Below, piece after piece: positions 1 to 6,945 of a stretch of 14,630 bases of DNA (position 1 is its first letter; every line of letters starts with the position of its first letter). The position numbers and the translations under genes were made by a program. Below the pieces are notes generated by a model. That model saw only the letters and a program-made list of their open reading frames with translations. It was not told the DNA's origin and ran no database searches. The DNA comes from Susulua sp964590995 (GTDB lineage Bacteria > Omnitrophota > Gorgyraeia > Duberdicusellales > 4484-171), in the NCBI GenBank assembly GCA_964590995.1, contig CAZPYY010000024.1, forward strand, positions 1 to 14,630, in the 5' to 3' direction.

Positions 1-107
1 TAATTAATCGCAAAGGTGCAGATAAGATTATTGAGATGAAATTAAGTGCAGATGATGAAAAGGAACTAAAGAAAGCTGAAAAACTCTTTAAAGAATGTAT
101 GAAGTAG
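1..107 (+). CDS. malate/lactate dehydrogenase, C-terminal end (partial)
   Basis: Only the last 34 codons are inside the window, read from position 3 to a TAG at 105-107. The peptide contains GADKIIEMKLSADDEKELKK and ends in FKECMK. This matches the closing strand and helix of the NAD-dependent malate/lactate dehydrogenase family, where a G-(V/A/I)-E/D-K-I-(V/I)-E motif is followed by an acidic, lysine-rich helix. Malate dehydrogenase interconverts malate and oxaloacetate in the cytoplasm; lactate dehydrogenase cannot be excluded because the active site lies outside the window. The next gene starts 13 bases before this stop, so the two are probably co-transcribed and translationally coupled. 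The assignment rests on a short tail, hence the moderate confidence and no symbol. Confidence 0.65.
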   Translation, partial: INRKGADKIIEMKLSADDEKELKKAEKLFKECMK

Positions 108-1333
108 CAATAATCGGCGCTGGGGCAGCAGGCATTGCTTGCGCAAAGAAAGCCTTAAAGGCTGGGTTAAGGACACTCTTAATCGAAGAGGGTAAAGAGT
201 CCTTAGGCGGAACCTGCATTAATCGCGGCTGCATTCCTACCAAATTTTTCCTTAAATCTTCCCATACCCATGGTGGAACCTGGTTAGATTCATTTAAGGG
301 GAGCCGGGAAGTTATTAAGAAGATAAAAGCACCCCTAATCCCATTTTTAGAGAAACAAGGTCTTAATATGCTTTGGGGCAAGGCGCGTTTTTTAGATAAA
401 AATAGCTTAGATGTAGCTGGGACTACTATAGCGGCTAAAAACATGATTATTGCTACTGGGTCTTCCCCCAAGGCAATTATTAGTAATCCTAAAGTTATCT
501 TTGCCGAGGATTTATTTTCTAAAGATACTATTGGGGACAAAATTCTTATTGTCGGTGCCGGTTATATTGGTTTAGAGGTAGCTTCAGTATTGAGGAATTT
601 CGGCAAGGATGTAAGTTTAATCGAGAAGGAAGAACAAATCTTGCCTTCATTTGATTCTTATTTAGCCCAACGCTTGCGGGTAATCTTAGAGAGAAAAGGA
701 ATCAAAATAGAGACCGGCAAAGATATTAAAGATTACAATTTAGATAATTTTGATTTAGTTATCTCTGCCGTAGGCAGAGTACCCAATCTAGAGGGTTTAG
801 ATACCGAGGCTATAAATTTAGCCAAGAGCCCGGGAGGGTGGGTAAAAACCGACAAGTATTTACAGACAAACTTAAAAGGCGTTTATGCCTGTGGTGATAT
901 AACTGGTAAGAAGCTCCTAGCTTATGTAGCCGGATACCAGGCTCATATTTGCGTTAACAATATAAAGGGCAAGAAGCAAAGCCAAGAGTATAAAGGGCTT
1001 AGTGAGTGCGTATTTTCTTCTCCTTCTCTAGCTAAAGTAGGGATATTGGAAGATGAAGCTAAACTTAAAGGTATAAAATATAAGGTGATTAAATCAAACT
1101 TCATGAAATTTTCCTCTAGCTATGTCTATGGTGATAGTGACGGTTTTATCGAGATTCTTGTTGATAAAAGAAAAAGGATTATTGGTGCTGGGATAATTTC
1201 TCAGGCCGCAGGTGAGCTTATTAGCATACTTTCCCTTTGTATTAAGAGCAACTTAAAGGTGGATGATTTAAAGAGGTGTGTTTTTATCCATCCTACCCTC
1301 TCGGAGATCATACCCCAGCTTCTAAATTTTTAA
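95..1333 (+). CDS. lpdA: dihydrolipoamide dehydrogenase-like FAD/NAD disulfide oxidoreductase
   Basis: A 412-residue pyridine nucleotide-disulfide oxidoreductase. Visible in order are the FAD Rossmann motif GAGAAG (residues 8-13), the redox-active disulfide in GGTCINRGCIPTK (Cys41 and Cys46), ATGSSP (about 120-125), the NAD-binding motif GAGYIG (154-159), the FAD-contacting CGD (266-268) and a C-terminal dimerisation domain ending in HPTLSE (His399, Glu404), the His-Glu pair expected of dihydrolipoamide dehydrogenase. An acidic residue at the end of the second NAD-fold strand (SLIEKE) suggests NAD rather than NADP. Such enzymes reoxidise lipoyl groups of 2-oxoacid dehydrogenase or glycine cleavage complexes. 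It is about 50 residues shorter than usual (460-470), mainly between the disulfide and ATGSS. The start overlaps the upstream dehydrogenase by 13 bp and puts the Rossmann strand directly at the N-terminus. No E1 or E2 gene is nearby, so the physiological substrate is inferred. Confidence 0.82.
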   Translation: MYEVAIIGAGAAGIACAKKALKAGLRTLLIEEGKESLGGTCINRGCIPTKFFLKSSHTHGGTWLDSFKGSREVIKKIKAPLIPFLEKQGLNMLWGKARFLDKNSLDVAGTTIAAKNMIIATGSSPKAIISNPKVIFAEDLFSKDTIGDKILIVGAGYIGLEVASVLRNFGKDVSLIEKEEQILPSFDSYLAQRLRVILERKGIKIETGKDIKDYNLDNFDLVISAVGRVPNLEGLDTEAINLAKSPGGWVKTDKYLQTNLKGVYACGDITGKKLLAYVAGYQAHICVNNIKGKKQSQEYKGLSECVFSSPSLAKVGILEDEAKLKGIKYKVIKSNFMKFSSSYVYGDSDGFIEILVDKRKRIIGAGIISQAAGELISILSLCIKSNLKVDDLKRCVFIHPTLSEIIPQLLNF

Positions 1334-1340
1334 AAGGAGG
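1334..1340 (+). promoter_or_regulatory. strong Shine-Dalgarno for the acyl-CoA dehydrogenase
   Basis: AAGGAGG lies 7 bases upstream of ATG 1348 and directly follows the stop codon of the preceding gene. It is the best ribosome-binding site in the window. It fixes the start of the acyl-CoA dehydrogenase at 1348 rather than at the in-frame ATG 72 bases earlier, which lies inside the upstream gene and would add a tail not typical of the family. Confidence 0.88.
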
Positions 1341-1347
1341 AGTTAAA

Positions 1348-2511
1348 ATGTCTCTAGTTGATTATCCCTTAACCGAAGATCAAAAAATGTTACGCGATTT
1401 ATGCCGTCAAATTGCCGAAGAGAAGATAAGGCCTAGGTCTCGGGAGCTTGATGAAAAGGAAGAGTTTCCGGCCGATATTATTAAAGTTTTAGGCCAATCG
1501 GATTTATTTTCCCTGTGCATACCTGAAGCCTATGGCGGGATGGGCGGCAGCCTTATGGATTTATGCATTGCTACTGAGGAAATTTCCCGTGTTGACGGAG
1601 GGGTTGCTACTGCTTATGCTGCTTCCTATTTGGGGATGTTTCCGATTCTAATTAACGGCACTGAGGAGCAGAAGAAAAAGTATTTGCCGGATATAGCTTC
1701 GGGAAAGAAATTGACTGCTTTTGGTTTAACTGAGCCTGAGGCTGGTTCCGATGCAGCCGCAGTAAAGACTACAGCTAAAAAAGATGGCGATTACTATATT
1801 CTAAACGGGACTAAGCACTTCATCACTAATGGCGGAGATGCTGAAGTCTATACCATAATTGCTGTTACTGATAAGAGTAAAGGCCCGCGCGGAGTATCAG
1901 CCTTTATCCTTGAGAAAGGGATGGAAGGCTTTACATTTGGTAAAAAGGAAGAGAAGCTGGGCATAAGAGCATCTTCTACTGGTGAGCTTGTTTTTAATGA
2001 TGTTAGGGTACCTAAAGAGAACCTTTTAGGTGCAAAAGAAGGTATTGGTTTTATCTCTACCATGAAGACCTTTGACCAATCCCGGCCAGGAGTTGCTGCT
2101 CAGGCTGTGGGAATCGGACAAGGGGCTTTAGAACTAGCTACTGAATATGCCCATCAGAGGATTCAATTCGGTAAACCAATAAGCTCCTTTCAGGGGATAC
2201 AATGGATGCTTGCTGACATGGCTACTAAGATTGAAGCGGCTAGAAGCTTAGTTTACAGCGTTGCTTCAATGGTTGACAGGGGTATTAAAAATGTAGGCCC
2301 GGCCAGTGCAGCTGCAAAGATGTTTGCTTCTGATGTGGCTATGGAAGTAACCACCAATGCTGTTCAGATATATGGTGGTTATGGCTACATGAGGGATTAT
2401 CCCATAGAGAAGTTCATGCGGGATGCAAAAATAACCCAGATTTACGAAGGCACAAATCAAATTCAGCGCAACATCATCGCCCTCAGCCTTATAAAGAAGT
2501 ACGGGAAATAA
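1348..2511 (+). CDS. short-chain acyl-CoA dehydrogenase (butyryl-CoA dehydrogenase type)
   Basis: A 387-residue flavoprotein of normal family length. It would oxidise an acyl-CoA to the trans-2-enoyl-CoA and pass electrons through FAD to electron-transferring flavoprotein; in fermenters the related Bcd works in reverse. The N-terminal helical domain begins with LTEDQKMLRDLCRQIAEEKI. The middle beta domain carries LTEPEAGSDAA and the FITNG segment, and the C-terminal domain carries QIYGGYGYMRDYPIEK and IYEGTNQIQR. Glu367 in that last motif matches the catalytic base of butyryl/short-chain acyl-CoA dehydrogenases, whereas isovaleryl and long-chain enzymes place it elsewhere. It starts 14 bases after the preceding gene behind a strong Shine-Dalgarno. 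No etfA, etfB, thiolase or crotonase gene is seen here, so the chain length and the direction in vivo stay open. Confidence 0.92.
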   Translation: MSLVDYPLTEDQKMLRDLCRQIAEEKIRPRSRELDEKEEFPADIIKVLGQSDLFSLCIPEAYGGMGGSLMDLCIATEEISRVDGGVATAYAASYLGMFPILINGTEEQKKKYLPDIASGKKLTAFGLTEPEAGSDAAAVKTTAKKDGDYYILNGTKHFITNGGDAEVYTIIAVTDKSKGPRGVSAFILEKGMEGFTFGKKEEKLGIRASSTGELVFNDVRVPKENLLGAKEGIGFISTMKTFDQSRPGVAAQAVGIGQGALELATEYAHQRIQFGKPISSFQGIQWMLADMATKIEAARSLVYSVASMVDRGIKNVGPASAAAKMFASDVAMEVTTNAVQIYGGYGYMRDYPIEKFMRDAKITQIYEGTNQIQRNIIALSLIKKYGK

Positions 2512-2531
2512 GAAAAAACCTTTAAAATTCT

Positions 2532-2545
2532 TCACTTTATAGTGA
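2532..2545 (+). repeat. small inverted repeat after the acyl-CoA dehydrogenase
   Basis: TCACT, a TTAT loop and AGTGA form a perfect 5-bp stem 20 bases after the stop codon. It is too weak to be a terminator alone, but it sits just upstream of the larger hairpin at 2550-2569. The two may form a tandem 3'-end structure. A chance origin is quite possible in AT-rich DNA. Confidence 0.3.
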
Positions 2546-2549
2546 CCAA

Positions 2550-2580
2550 GGAGCTATTTTCTTAGCTCCCGGGTCTTCTT
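2550..2580 (+). terminator. possible intrinsic terminator
   Basis: GGAGCTA (2550-2556) and TAGCTCC (2563-2569) form a perfect 7-bp stem around the six-base loop TTTTCT. A T-rich but interrupted stretch (TCTTCTTT, from about 2574) follows. Its place, 38 bases after the acyl-CoA dehydrogenase stop and just before a promoter-like sequence, fits an operon end. The poor T-run makes efficiency doubtful. Confidence 0.45.
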
Positions 2581-2591
2581 TGCCATCCAGC

Positions 2592-2620
2592 TTGACAAAC
2601 TCACCAATTGCCTTGATAAT
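2592..2620 (+). promoter_or_regulatory. sigma-70-type promoter for the aroK-dprA-topA-xer-LPS operon
   Basis: TTGACA at 2592-2597 is a perfect -35 hexamer. After exactly 17 bases comes GATAAT at 2615-2620, one mismatch from the TATAAT -10 consensus. Transcription would start near 2627, giving a leader of about 32 nt before the aroK ATG at 2659. No later gap in the window is longer than 16 bp, so this is the only obvious intergenic promoter for everything downstream. Promoters inside coding sequence cannot be excluded. Confidence 0.65.
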
Positions 2621-2623
2621 ACT

Positions 2624-2634
2624 AATACTGTATT
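2624..2634 (+). promoter_or_regulatory. small palindrome over the predicted transcription start (possible operator)
   Basis: AATAC-T-GTATT is a perfect 11-bp palindrome just downstream of the -10 hexamer and covering the predicted start site at about 2627. That is where a repressor would sit. The half-site is short and AT-rich and I recognise no known regulator's site, so this is only a suggestion. Confidence 0.25.
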
Positions 2635-2658
2635 GGCGATTAGATTTTCAAGGATATC

Positions 2659-3165
2659 ATGCAAAATATCTATTTAGTGGGGTTTATGGGTACGGGTAAG
2701 ACCGCTGTCGGTGAAATCCTTGCCAAGAGGTTGGCCAGGGAATTTATAGAGATGGATGCTGCCATCGAGGAGAAAGAAGGCTCCAAAATCGTCGATATCT
2801 TTGCTAAGCAGGGGGAAGCCTACTTTCGTAGCCTTGAGAAGGCATTGCTTGGGGAGTTGAGCAAAAGGGAAGATCTGGTAATTAGCTGTGGCGGTGGGCT
2901 TATCTGTGATCAGGAAAATCTAAAGCGGCTTAAGGAAACTGGGGTAGTATTTGCTTTGAGAGCATCAATTTCAACAATTTACCAAAGAACAAAAGAACAT
3001 ATCCATCGTCCGATTCTCAATGTTGATAATCCCCAAGAGAAGATTAAGCAATTGCTCAAGAAGCGAGCTCCTTACTATGCACAGGCTCAGCACTCAATTG
3101 ATACTGATGGCCTTTGCCCTGAAGAAATTGCTGATAAGATTATAGCTATTCTAAACCATGGCTAA
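2659..3165 (+). CDS. aroK: shikimate kinase
   Basis: A 168-residue P-loop kinase, the normal length for AroK. It phosphorylates shikimate to shikimate 3-phosphate with ATP in the cytoplasm, the fifth step of the chorismate pathway. Walker A is GFMGTGKT (residues 8-15). Shikimate-binding residues are present: Asp33, Arg57 in YFRSLE, the GGG at 78-80, and Arg136 in KKRAPYY. Arg117 in HRP is the expected lid arginine. The usual DxD is ExD here (Glu31, Asp33), a conservative change. An AAGGA ribosome-binding site sits 4 bases before the ATG, behind the near-consensus promoter at 2592-2620. It heads the operon, and its last 8 bases overlap the dprA start. Confidence 0.95.
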   Translation: MQNIYLVGFMGTGKTAVGEILAKRLAREFIEMDAAIEEKEGSKIVDIFAKQGEAYFRSLEKALLGELSKREDLVISCGGGLICDQENLKRLKETGVVFALRASISTIYQRTKEHIHRPILNVDNPQEKIKQLLKKRAPYYAQAQHSIDTDGLCPEEIADKIIAILNHG

Positions 3166-4069
3166 GAAAGGCGCGATCCTACTTAATCTCCTAAATTTAA
3201 CTCCTCAAAAGATCGTAGGTGTTTTGTCTGCTTTTGAGGATATCGATGAGATACTTAGGGCTGACGCTAAGAGATTGAGAGAGGTTCCTTACTTGCAAGA
3301 TAAAGATGTTGAGAGAATATTATCTAGGAAAACCTCAGCAATATTGGAGCAAGAACTAGAGTTAATTGCTGAAGAAAATATAGATTGTTTAGATATCTTT
3401 GATCAGGATTATCCCGAGCTGTTAAAGGAGATAGCAAATCCTCCGATAGTTCTTTACCTTAAGGGTAGCCGTAGGGTATTAGGGAAGTTTTTGTTTGCTA
3501 TTGTCGGTAGCCGCAAGCCCACTAGTTACGGTATATCTATAGCCAAAGATTTCTCTGATAAGCTTTCTAAGAGGGGTGTAGTTATTGTTTCAGGCTTAGC
3601 CCGGGGTATAGATACTATTGCTCATCAAAAGGCAATTAAGGAGGGAGGCACAATAGCTATTTTAGGAAGCGGGTTGCTTAATATTTATCCTCGGGAGAAT
3701 AAAGGCCTTGCTCGGGAAATTGCTTCTTCGGGAGCAGTTGTATCTGAATACCCTTTACTTACCTCACCCTTAAGGGAGAATTTTCCTCGAAGAAATAGGG
3801 TTGTCAGTGGAGTGTCTAGAGGGGTGTTAGTTGTTGAGGCAACATCACGCAGCGGTGCTCTGATAACTGCTCATTCAGCTTGTGAGCAGAATCGAGAGGT
3901 ATTTGCTATTCCCGGAAGTATAAATTCCTCTTTAAGCAAAGGTACACATATTTTAATAAAAGAAGGCGCAAAGCTTGTTGACTGCCTAGATGATATATTA
4001 GAAGAGCTAAACATTAGCCAAGGAGCTACCCAAAAGTGTTTATGTTCGGGGGTAACTCAAGAGAAATAG
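3158..4069 (+). CDS. dprA: DNA-processing protein DprA (Smf)
   Basis: A 303-residue DprA/Smf protein. In transformable bacteria DprA binds incoming single-stranded DNA and loads RecA; it is also widespread in species not known to be competent. Residues 1-95 form a short helical N-terminal domain. The Rossmann-like core follows, with IVGSRKPTSYG (about 115-125), SGLARGID (145-152), FPRRNRVVSG (209-218), the TSRSGALITA segment (229-238) and KGTHILIKEGA (261-271). The protein stops soon after this core, so the C-terminal winged-helix domain of many DprA proteins is absent and is replaced by about 19 residues. The ATG lies inside the end of aroK (8-bp overlap) with no good Shine-Dalgarno, which suggests coupled translation. 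Position before topA is the common bacterial arrangement. Confidence 0.95.
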   Translation: MAKKGAILLNLLNLTPQKIVGVLSAFEDIDEILRADAKRLREVPYLQDKDVERILSRKTSAILEQELELIAEENIDCLDIFDQDYPELLKEIANPPIVLYLKGSRRVLGKFLFAIVGSRKPTSYGISIAKDFSDKLSKRGVVIVSGLARGIDTIAHQKAIKEGGTIAILGSGLLNIYPRENKGLAREIASSGAVVSEYPLLTSPLRENFPRRNRVVSGVSRGVLVVEATSRSGALITAHSACEQNREVFAIPGSINSSLSKGTHILIKEGAKLVDCLDDILEELNISQGATQKCLCSGVTQEK

Positions 4070-4083
4070 AGGGTAAAGCTTTT

Positions 4084-6060
4084 ATGAGTAAGTATTTAGT
4101 AGTTGTAGAGTCGCCGACTAAGGCAAAGACGATTTCCTCGATATTAGGCAAGGAGTATGAGGTAACTTCTTCTATGGGCCATGTGGTTGATTTACCTTCA
4201 AACAAACTCTCTGTAGATGTTGAAAATGGGTTTGAACCTGTTTATCAGGTTATTCCCGGCAAAGAGAAGACAATTGCCCAGTTGAAGAAGAAAGCCGAAG
4301 GTAAAAAAGCTATTTATTTAGCAACTGACTCTGACCGAGAGGGAGAGGCAATTAGTTGGCATATAAAAGAGAGGCTTAACGCTAAAGGCAAGAAGTTTTA
4401 CCGTGTTGTTTTTCATGAGATAACCGAAGATGCTTTGGAGAAAGCATTCAAGAAACACAGCCATCTGGATAGGGATAAGGTTAATGCTCAGATAGCCAGA
4501 AGAGTCTTAGATAGAATAGTAGGGTATCGGCTTTCACCTCTTCTTTGGAAGAGGATAGTGCGGGGTTTATCCGCAGGGAGAGTGCAGTCAATTGCCCTAA
4601 AATTCATTGTCGAGAGGGAAAAGGAGATTATGAGCTTTGTACCCAAGACCACCTTTTCCTTAGAGGCAAAATTTAGAGCTGGCTCGAATATATTTAAAGC
4701 AAAACTTACTAAGTGCAAGGGCAAGAAAGGAGTCTTTGAAAATAGGGAAGATGCTCAAGAATATCTAGAGAAGATAAGAAACCAGGGCTTTGTTGTAAAA
4801 GATCTAACCAAGAAAGAGATTAAACGCAAGCCCCCGCCACCGTTTATCACTTCTCTGCTCCAACAAGATGCTTTTAACCGTTTGAGGCTTTCAGCTCGGA
4901 GGACAATGATGGTGGCTCAGAAACTTTACGAAGGTGTTCGGATTCTGAAAAAAAGCGTAGGTCTCATTACCTACATGCGTACTGATTCTTTCCATATAAG
5001 CGTAAAGGCAAGAAAAGAGGCTAAAGAGTTTGTTCAAGAAAACTTTGGCCAGGATTATTTATCTTCACACGAATACCATTATAAGAAGAAAAAAGGTGCG
5101 CAATTAGCCCATGAAGCGATAAGGCCTACGAGTATTTATCGCCAGCCCCAGCAGATGAGGGAGTTTATTGTTGACGATGAGGCAAGATTGTATGAGTTGA
5201 TTTGGAGAAGGTTTGCGGCCGGTTTTATGAAAGAGGCAGTGTTAGAGTCGAGCAAAGCTAAAATAACATCAAAGGATGTAGAATTTGAAGCTAAAGGCCT
5301 GCGAGTTTTATTTGAAGGTTTTTTAAAGGTCTTAGGCAATGGAGGCGATGACAATTCCCTTCCGTCTTTAGAGAAGGGGCAGGAGGTTATCTTAGAGGAT
5401 TTAGCGGTTACCGAACACACTACCAAAGCGCCGGCTCGCTATAATGATGCTTCTTTGGTGAAATTATTAGAAGAGAAAGGTATTGGCCGTCCGTCTACTT
5501 ACGCCCCGATTATCTACACACTTTTTAGGAGAAATTATGCACGTAGAGAAAAGAGATCTTTTCTTCCTACCGATTTAGGCATAAAGGTGAGCGATCTTTT
5601 GGTAAAGCACTTTTCGCAGATTATGGATGAGGGCTTTACTGCTTCTTTGGAAGAAAAGTTAGATAAGGTAGAAAAAGGAAAGGTTGAGTGGCATAAGATA
5701 TTAGAAGACTTCTATCCGGCTTTCGATGAAAAGGTAGAAAAAACTTTACTCTTGATTAAGAAAGAAATCGAGTACTCAGACAAAATTTGTCCTAAGTGTA
5801 AGAGGAGGTTAGTAATAAAGTGGTCGCGAAGAGGTAAGTTCCTAAGTTGTGAAGACTTTCCGCGTTGCCGCTATGCCGAAAGCATTACTACCGGAGTGAC
5901 TTGTCCGGATTGCAAAGAAGGACAATTGGTAGAAAGGAGAAATCGAAGAGGGCAGAACTTTTATGGTTGTAGTAGATTTCCTAAATGTACCTACACTAAT
6001 CGTCTGTTGCCTGAAGATCAAAACAATAATGACCAAGAAGATATGAAGGAAGAAGATTAA
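4084..6060 (+). CDS. topA: DNA topoisomerase I (type IA)
   Basis: A 658-residue type IA topoisomerase that relaxes negative supercoils through a transient 5'-phosphotyrosine break. The TOPRIM domain has VVESPTKAK with Glu9 and the acidic cluster TDSDREGEA (Asp82, Asp84, Glu86). RIVGYRLSPLLW and GLSAGRVQS follow. The catalytic tyrosine is Tyr297 in GLITYMRTDS, and LAHEAIRPT comes later. The C-terminus has two four-cysteine zinc ribbons (Cys569/572/589/595 and Cys607/610/629/635), then a very acidic tail. The start at 4084 is chosen because SKYLVVVESPTKAK is the family N-terminus and AGAGGG (4068-4073) lies 10 bases upstream. An in-frame ATG at 4036 lies inside dprA and would add 16 unrelated residues. 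It begins 14 bases after dprA. Confidence 0.97.
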   Translation: MSKYLVVVESPTKAKTISSILGKEYEVTSSMGHVVDLPSNKLSVDVENGFEPVYQVIPGKEKTIAQLKKKAEGKKAIYLATDSDREGEAISWHIKERLNAKGKKFYRVVFHEITEDALEKAFKKHSHLDRDKVNAQIARRVLDRIVGYRLSPLLWKRIVRGLSAGRVQSIALKFIVEREKEIMSFVPKTTFSLEAKFRAGSNIFKAKLTKCKGKKGVFENREDAQEYLEKIRNQGFVVKDLTKKEIKRKPPPPFITSLLQQDAFNRLRLSARRTMMVAQKLYEGVRILKKSVGLITYMRTDSFHISVKARKEAKEFVQENFGQDYLSSHEYHYKKKKGAQLAHEAIRPTSIYRQPQQMREFIVDDEARLYELIWRRFAAGFMKEAVLESSKAKITSKDVEFEAKGLRVLFEGFLKVLGNGGDDNSLPSLEKGQEVILEDLAVTEHTTKAPARYNDASLVKLLEEKGIGRPSTYAPIIYTLFRRNYARREKRSFLPTDLGIKVSDLLVKHFSQIMDEGFTASLEEKLDKVEKGKVEWHKILEDFYPAFDEKVEKTLLLIKKEIEYSDKICPKCKRRLVIKWSRRGKFLSCEDFPRCRYAESITTGVTCPDCKEGQLVERRNRRGQNFYGCSRFPKCTYTNRLLPEDQNNNDQEDMKEED

Positions 6061-6063
6061 ACA

Positions 6064-6945
6064 ATGATTCCTTTTTCTCACTATATCGATAGATTTTTGA
6101 ACTACCTAAATATCGAGAAAAATTATTCCAATCACACCATTAATAATTATGCAGCTGATCTTCGGGAGTTCGGGAATTTCCTGGAGTCTCGCGGTGGAAA
6201 AGATATAAAGAGAATCGATTATTTTTTATTAAGAAAATTCCTAAGCGTACTAAGCGAAAAGAAATTAAATAAACGAACTCTTTCCAGAAAGATTTCAACA
6301 ATGAAGAGTTTCTTTAAATTTATGCTTAGAGAGGGTTTGATAAAAAACAATCCGGCTTCTTCATTAATCTACCCCCGGTTAGATAAACCTTTGCCGAATT
6401 TTTTAACCGAGAAAGAAGTTAGGAATATATTGAAATTACCCAAAGGAGACGAGCTTTTAGTCTTGAGAGATAAGGCAATTTTAGAATTTCTCTATTCGAC
6501 TGGAGCCCGCGTATCCGAGATGGTTTCGTTAAAGAAAGAGAATGCGGATTTTGTAAGCGGAATTGCCAAGGTAAAGGGAAAGGGCAGAAAAGAGCGCCTT
6601 CTTCCCTTAGGCGAACCAGCCTTAAATAGCTTAAAGAACTATATTGATAAGCGTGGCGACAATAACCCTTCTTTGTTTGTAAATAAACGCGGAGGAACCT
6701 TAACTGATCGCGGGGTAAGGGATATTGTATATAAATATATTAAGAAGGCTGCTATGATTTCGAAGGTTTCTCCGCATACATTTCGTCACTCTTTTGCCAC
6801 TCATCTTCTTAACCGAGGGGCAGATTTACGAAGCGTGCAGGAGCTCCTAGGGCATTCGAGTATATCTACTACTCAGGTCTATACTCATTTAACCATTGAT
6901 TCTCTTAAAAGTGTTTACCAGAAAGCACATCCACGAGCAAAATGA
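6064..6945 (+). CDS. xerC: site-specific tyrosine recombinase XerC/XerD
   Basis: A 293-residue tyrosine recombinase of normal Xer length, expected to resolve chromosome dimers at dif with a partner recombinase and FtsK. The N-terminal core-binding domain (about 5-90) contains YSNHTINNYAADLREF. The catalytic domain has the full set of residues: Arg149 in STGARVSE, Lys173 in KGKGRKER, His238 and Arg241 in SPHTFRHSFATH, His264 in LGHSS, and the nucleophile Tyr273 in QVYTHL. The gene starts 3 bases after topA and overlaps waaA by 4 bp. Location after dprA-topA supports the XerC name, as in Bacillus dprA-topA-trmFO-xerC (codV), but here trmFO is missing. XerC versus XerD, or a single-recombinase system, cannot be decided from this protein alone. 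Nothing around it suggests a phage or integron integrase. Confidence 0.9.
   Translation: MIPFSHYIDRFLNYLNIEKNYSNHTINNYAADLREFGNFLESRGGKDIKRIDYFLLRKFLSVLSEKKLNKRTLSRKISTMKSFFKFMLREGLIKNNPASSLIYPRLDKPLPNFLTEKEVRNILKLPKGDELLVLRDKAILEFLYSTGARVSEMVSLKKENADFVSGIAKVKGKGRKERLLPLGEPALNSLKNYIDKRGDNNPSLFVNKRGGTLTDRGVRDIVYKYIKKAAMISKVSPHTFRHSFATHLLNRGADLRSVQELLGHSSISTTQVYTHLTIDSLKSVYQKAHPRAK

Noticed and set aside
88..540. 150-codon open frame on the minus strand opposite the flavoprotein gene
   Set aside because: It lies wholly against a gene with all family motifs. Its own translation shows no recognisable domain and no ribosome-binding site.
1276..1347. Upstream in-frame ATG as the start of the acyl-CoA dehydrogenase
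   Set aside because: It would overlap the end of the flavoprotein gene and add 24 unrelated residues. ATG 1348 has AAGGAGG at ideal spacing and gives the normal family N-terminus.
4036..4083. Upstream in-frame ATG as the start of topA
   Set aside because: It lies inside dprA and adds 16 residues before the conserved N-terminus. The start at 4084 puts the TOPRIM glutamate at residue 9, as in known topoisomerase I.
6064..6945. Tyrosine recombinase as a phage, island or integron integrase
   Set aside because: Its length and motifs are those of Xer proteins. It sits in the dprA-topA block between housekeeping genes, with no attachment repeats, tRNA gene, gene cassettes or phage genes nearby.
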